Shown one piece after another: positions 63,454 through 64,000 of a stretch of DNA of 64,000 nt. Position 1 is the first letter of the stretch. The number at the start of each line of letters is the position of its first letter. The stretch spans positions 1,054,001 to 1,118,000 of the forward strand of contig CAVRXO010000006.1 of NCBI GenBank assembly GCA_963725185.1, written 5' to 3'. This DNA comes from VAZQ01 sp963725185. Lineage in GTDB: Bacteria > Pseudomonadota > Alphaproteobacteria > Rhizobiales > Xanthobacteraceae. Both the position numbers and the translations under genes were made by a program. Below the pieces are notes generated by a model. The model saw only the letters and a list, made by a program, of their open reading frames with translations, was not told the origin of the DNA and searched no databases.

Positions 63454-63699
63454 ATGAGAACGACCTTGACCATCGACGACGATGTCGCCGCCAGCCTGGA
63501 GCGCCTGCACAAAGCCCGCGCCGGCAGCCTCAAGGATCTGATCAATGAGGCACTGCGGCGCGGCATCAAGGATATGAGCGGGCGACCAAAACCGCGCGAG
63601 CCGTTCCGCACGCGCGCGGTAGAGGTCGGCGAGGTCCTTATTCCCCTGGACGATATCAGCGAAGCGTTGGCGATCGCGGAGGGCGAGTCGTTCAAGTGA
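63454..63699 (+). CDS. Ribbon-helix-helix antitoxin (VapB-like)
   Basis: An 81-residue protein starting MRTTLTIDDDVAASLERLHK, a typical ribbon-helix-helix DNA-binding start. A long helix (SLKDLINEALRRGI) and a flexible C-terminal tail follow (EPFRTRAVEVGEVLIPLDD). The stop overlaps the next gene's GTG by GTGA, and the neighbour is a PIN-domain toxin. It is the antitoxin of a type II toxin-antitoxin pair that represses its own operon and neutralises the toxin. The ATG at 63454 is the only conserved start. Confidence 0.88.
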   Translation: MRTTLTIDDDVAASLERLHKARAGSLKDLINEALRRGIKDMSGRPKPREPFRTRAVEVGEVLIPLDDISEALAIAEGESFK

Positions 63700-64000
63700 T
63701 TCTGATCGACGCCAACATCTTGATTTACGCGCATGTCAGCACCTTCAGTCAGCACGACGTTGCGCGGGATTGGCTCGATGGGCAACTCAATGGAGCCACC
63801 AACGTCGGTCTGCCGTGGCCGAGCGTGCTTGCTTTCCTGCGGCTGGTGACCAATCCACGCGTTGTCCGGCGGGCCGTACCAATTGCCGATGCATGGCGCC
63901 AAGTGCGTGACTGGCTCGCCTGCGATCCGGTATGGATTCCGCAACCGACGGAGCACCATGAGGAGGTCGTGGGCCGACTGCTGGCGCTCCCCGGTATGCA
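63696..64000 (+). CDS. PIN-domain toxin VapC-like, 3' truncated by window end
   Basis: A PIN-domain ribonuclease toxin beginning VILIDANILIYAHVST with the first catalytic Asp in LIDAN. GLPWPSVLAFLRLVTNPRVV, a conserved second block with acidic and Asn residues, follows. GTG 63696 overlaps the antitoxin stop. The window ends before the last acidic residues of the active site can be seen, so its integrity is not established. Role: cleaves RNA when the antitoxin is degraded. Confidence 0.82.
   Translation, partial: MILIDANILIYAHVSTFSQHDVARDWLDGQLNGATNVGLPWPSVLAFLRLVTNPRVVRRAVPIADAWRQVRDWLACDPVWIPQPTEHHEEVVGRLLALPGM

Noticed and set aside
1..64000. rRNA or tRNA genes
   Set aside because: I looked for T-loop-like ggttcgaatcc motifs and conserved rRNA stretches and found none; I could not run a covariance search.

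Overview
The window is high-GC DNA from what looks like a soil or freshwater alphaproteobacterium, probably Hyphomicrobiales close to the Bradyrhizobium/Xanthobacteraceae group. The basis is GC-rich third codon positions, TctC/Bug-type binding proteins, MmgE/PrpD and CapA genes, MHYT and HAMP chemoreceptors, Fe/Mn-type SOD next to Dps, and Tad-pilus genes. No rRNA, tRNA, CRISPR array or prophage was seen. The taxonomy is an inference.

Left part (1-23.7 kb). A 5'-truncated fatty-acyl-CoA synthetase, a DUF924 protein, a polysaccharide flippase and a CelD-like acetyltransferase run on the + strand, followed by a cytochrome c. At 5.85-6.66 kb is a compact 806-bp element with 23-bp terminal inverted repeats and an 8-bp target duplication. 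Its only gene is arr (rifampin ADP-ribosyltransferase). Next come a CAP-domain lipoprotein, an MHYT chemoreceptor, two solute-binding proteins, a hydrolase, a beta-propeller protein, a CPA2 antiporter fused to a USP domain, and a stress pair (dps, sodB). After these are folE with a DHFR-like partner, and a three-gene operon tctC-like / mmgE-prpD / capA.

Middle part (23.7-42.9 kb). A TIR-nSTAND-WD40 protein with 14 near-identical WD40 repeats is the best candidate for a defence or signalling system. Then come a PHB-depolymerase-like esterase, a binding-protein-like protein, a hypothetical protein built from an internal duplication, and Tad-type minor pilin genes (two tadE/G-like on +, one vWA tadG-like on -) converging on a perfect 27-bp-stem hairpin. 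They are followed by a di-CxxCH cytochrome, a HAMP chemoreceptor, and a SnoaL / small ORF / SDR / SnoaL operon divergent from an AraC regulator. An IS3-type remnant closes the section.

Right part (42.9-64 kb). An iron-type (FbpBC-like) ABC transporter is followed by an RND efflux operon (adaptor plus two permeases). The adaptor, the first permease and the start of the second are riddled with single-base frameshifts, nearly all of which can be read as one extra C or one missing G. Then come a VOC protein, a secreted hypothetical protein, and a minus-strand five-gene cluster: EutA-like ASKHA protein with a histidine-rich tail, permease, ATPase, two-domain cupin and binding protein. A VapBC-type toxin-antitoxin pair is cut by the window end.

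Reading caution: isolated frameshifts also break the acyl-CoA synthetase (near 690), the WD40 gene (near 26312), the esterase (near 28384), the cupin gene (four places) and probably the starts of two others. Conservation of protein sequence across every break suggests consensus error or very recent decay. I had no reads or database, so family calls rest on motifs I can recognise.
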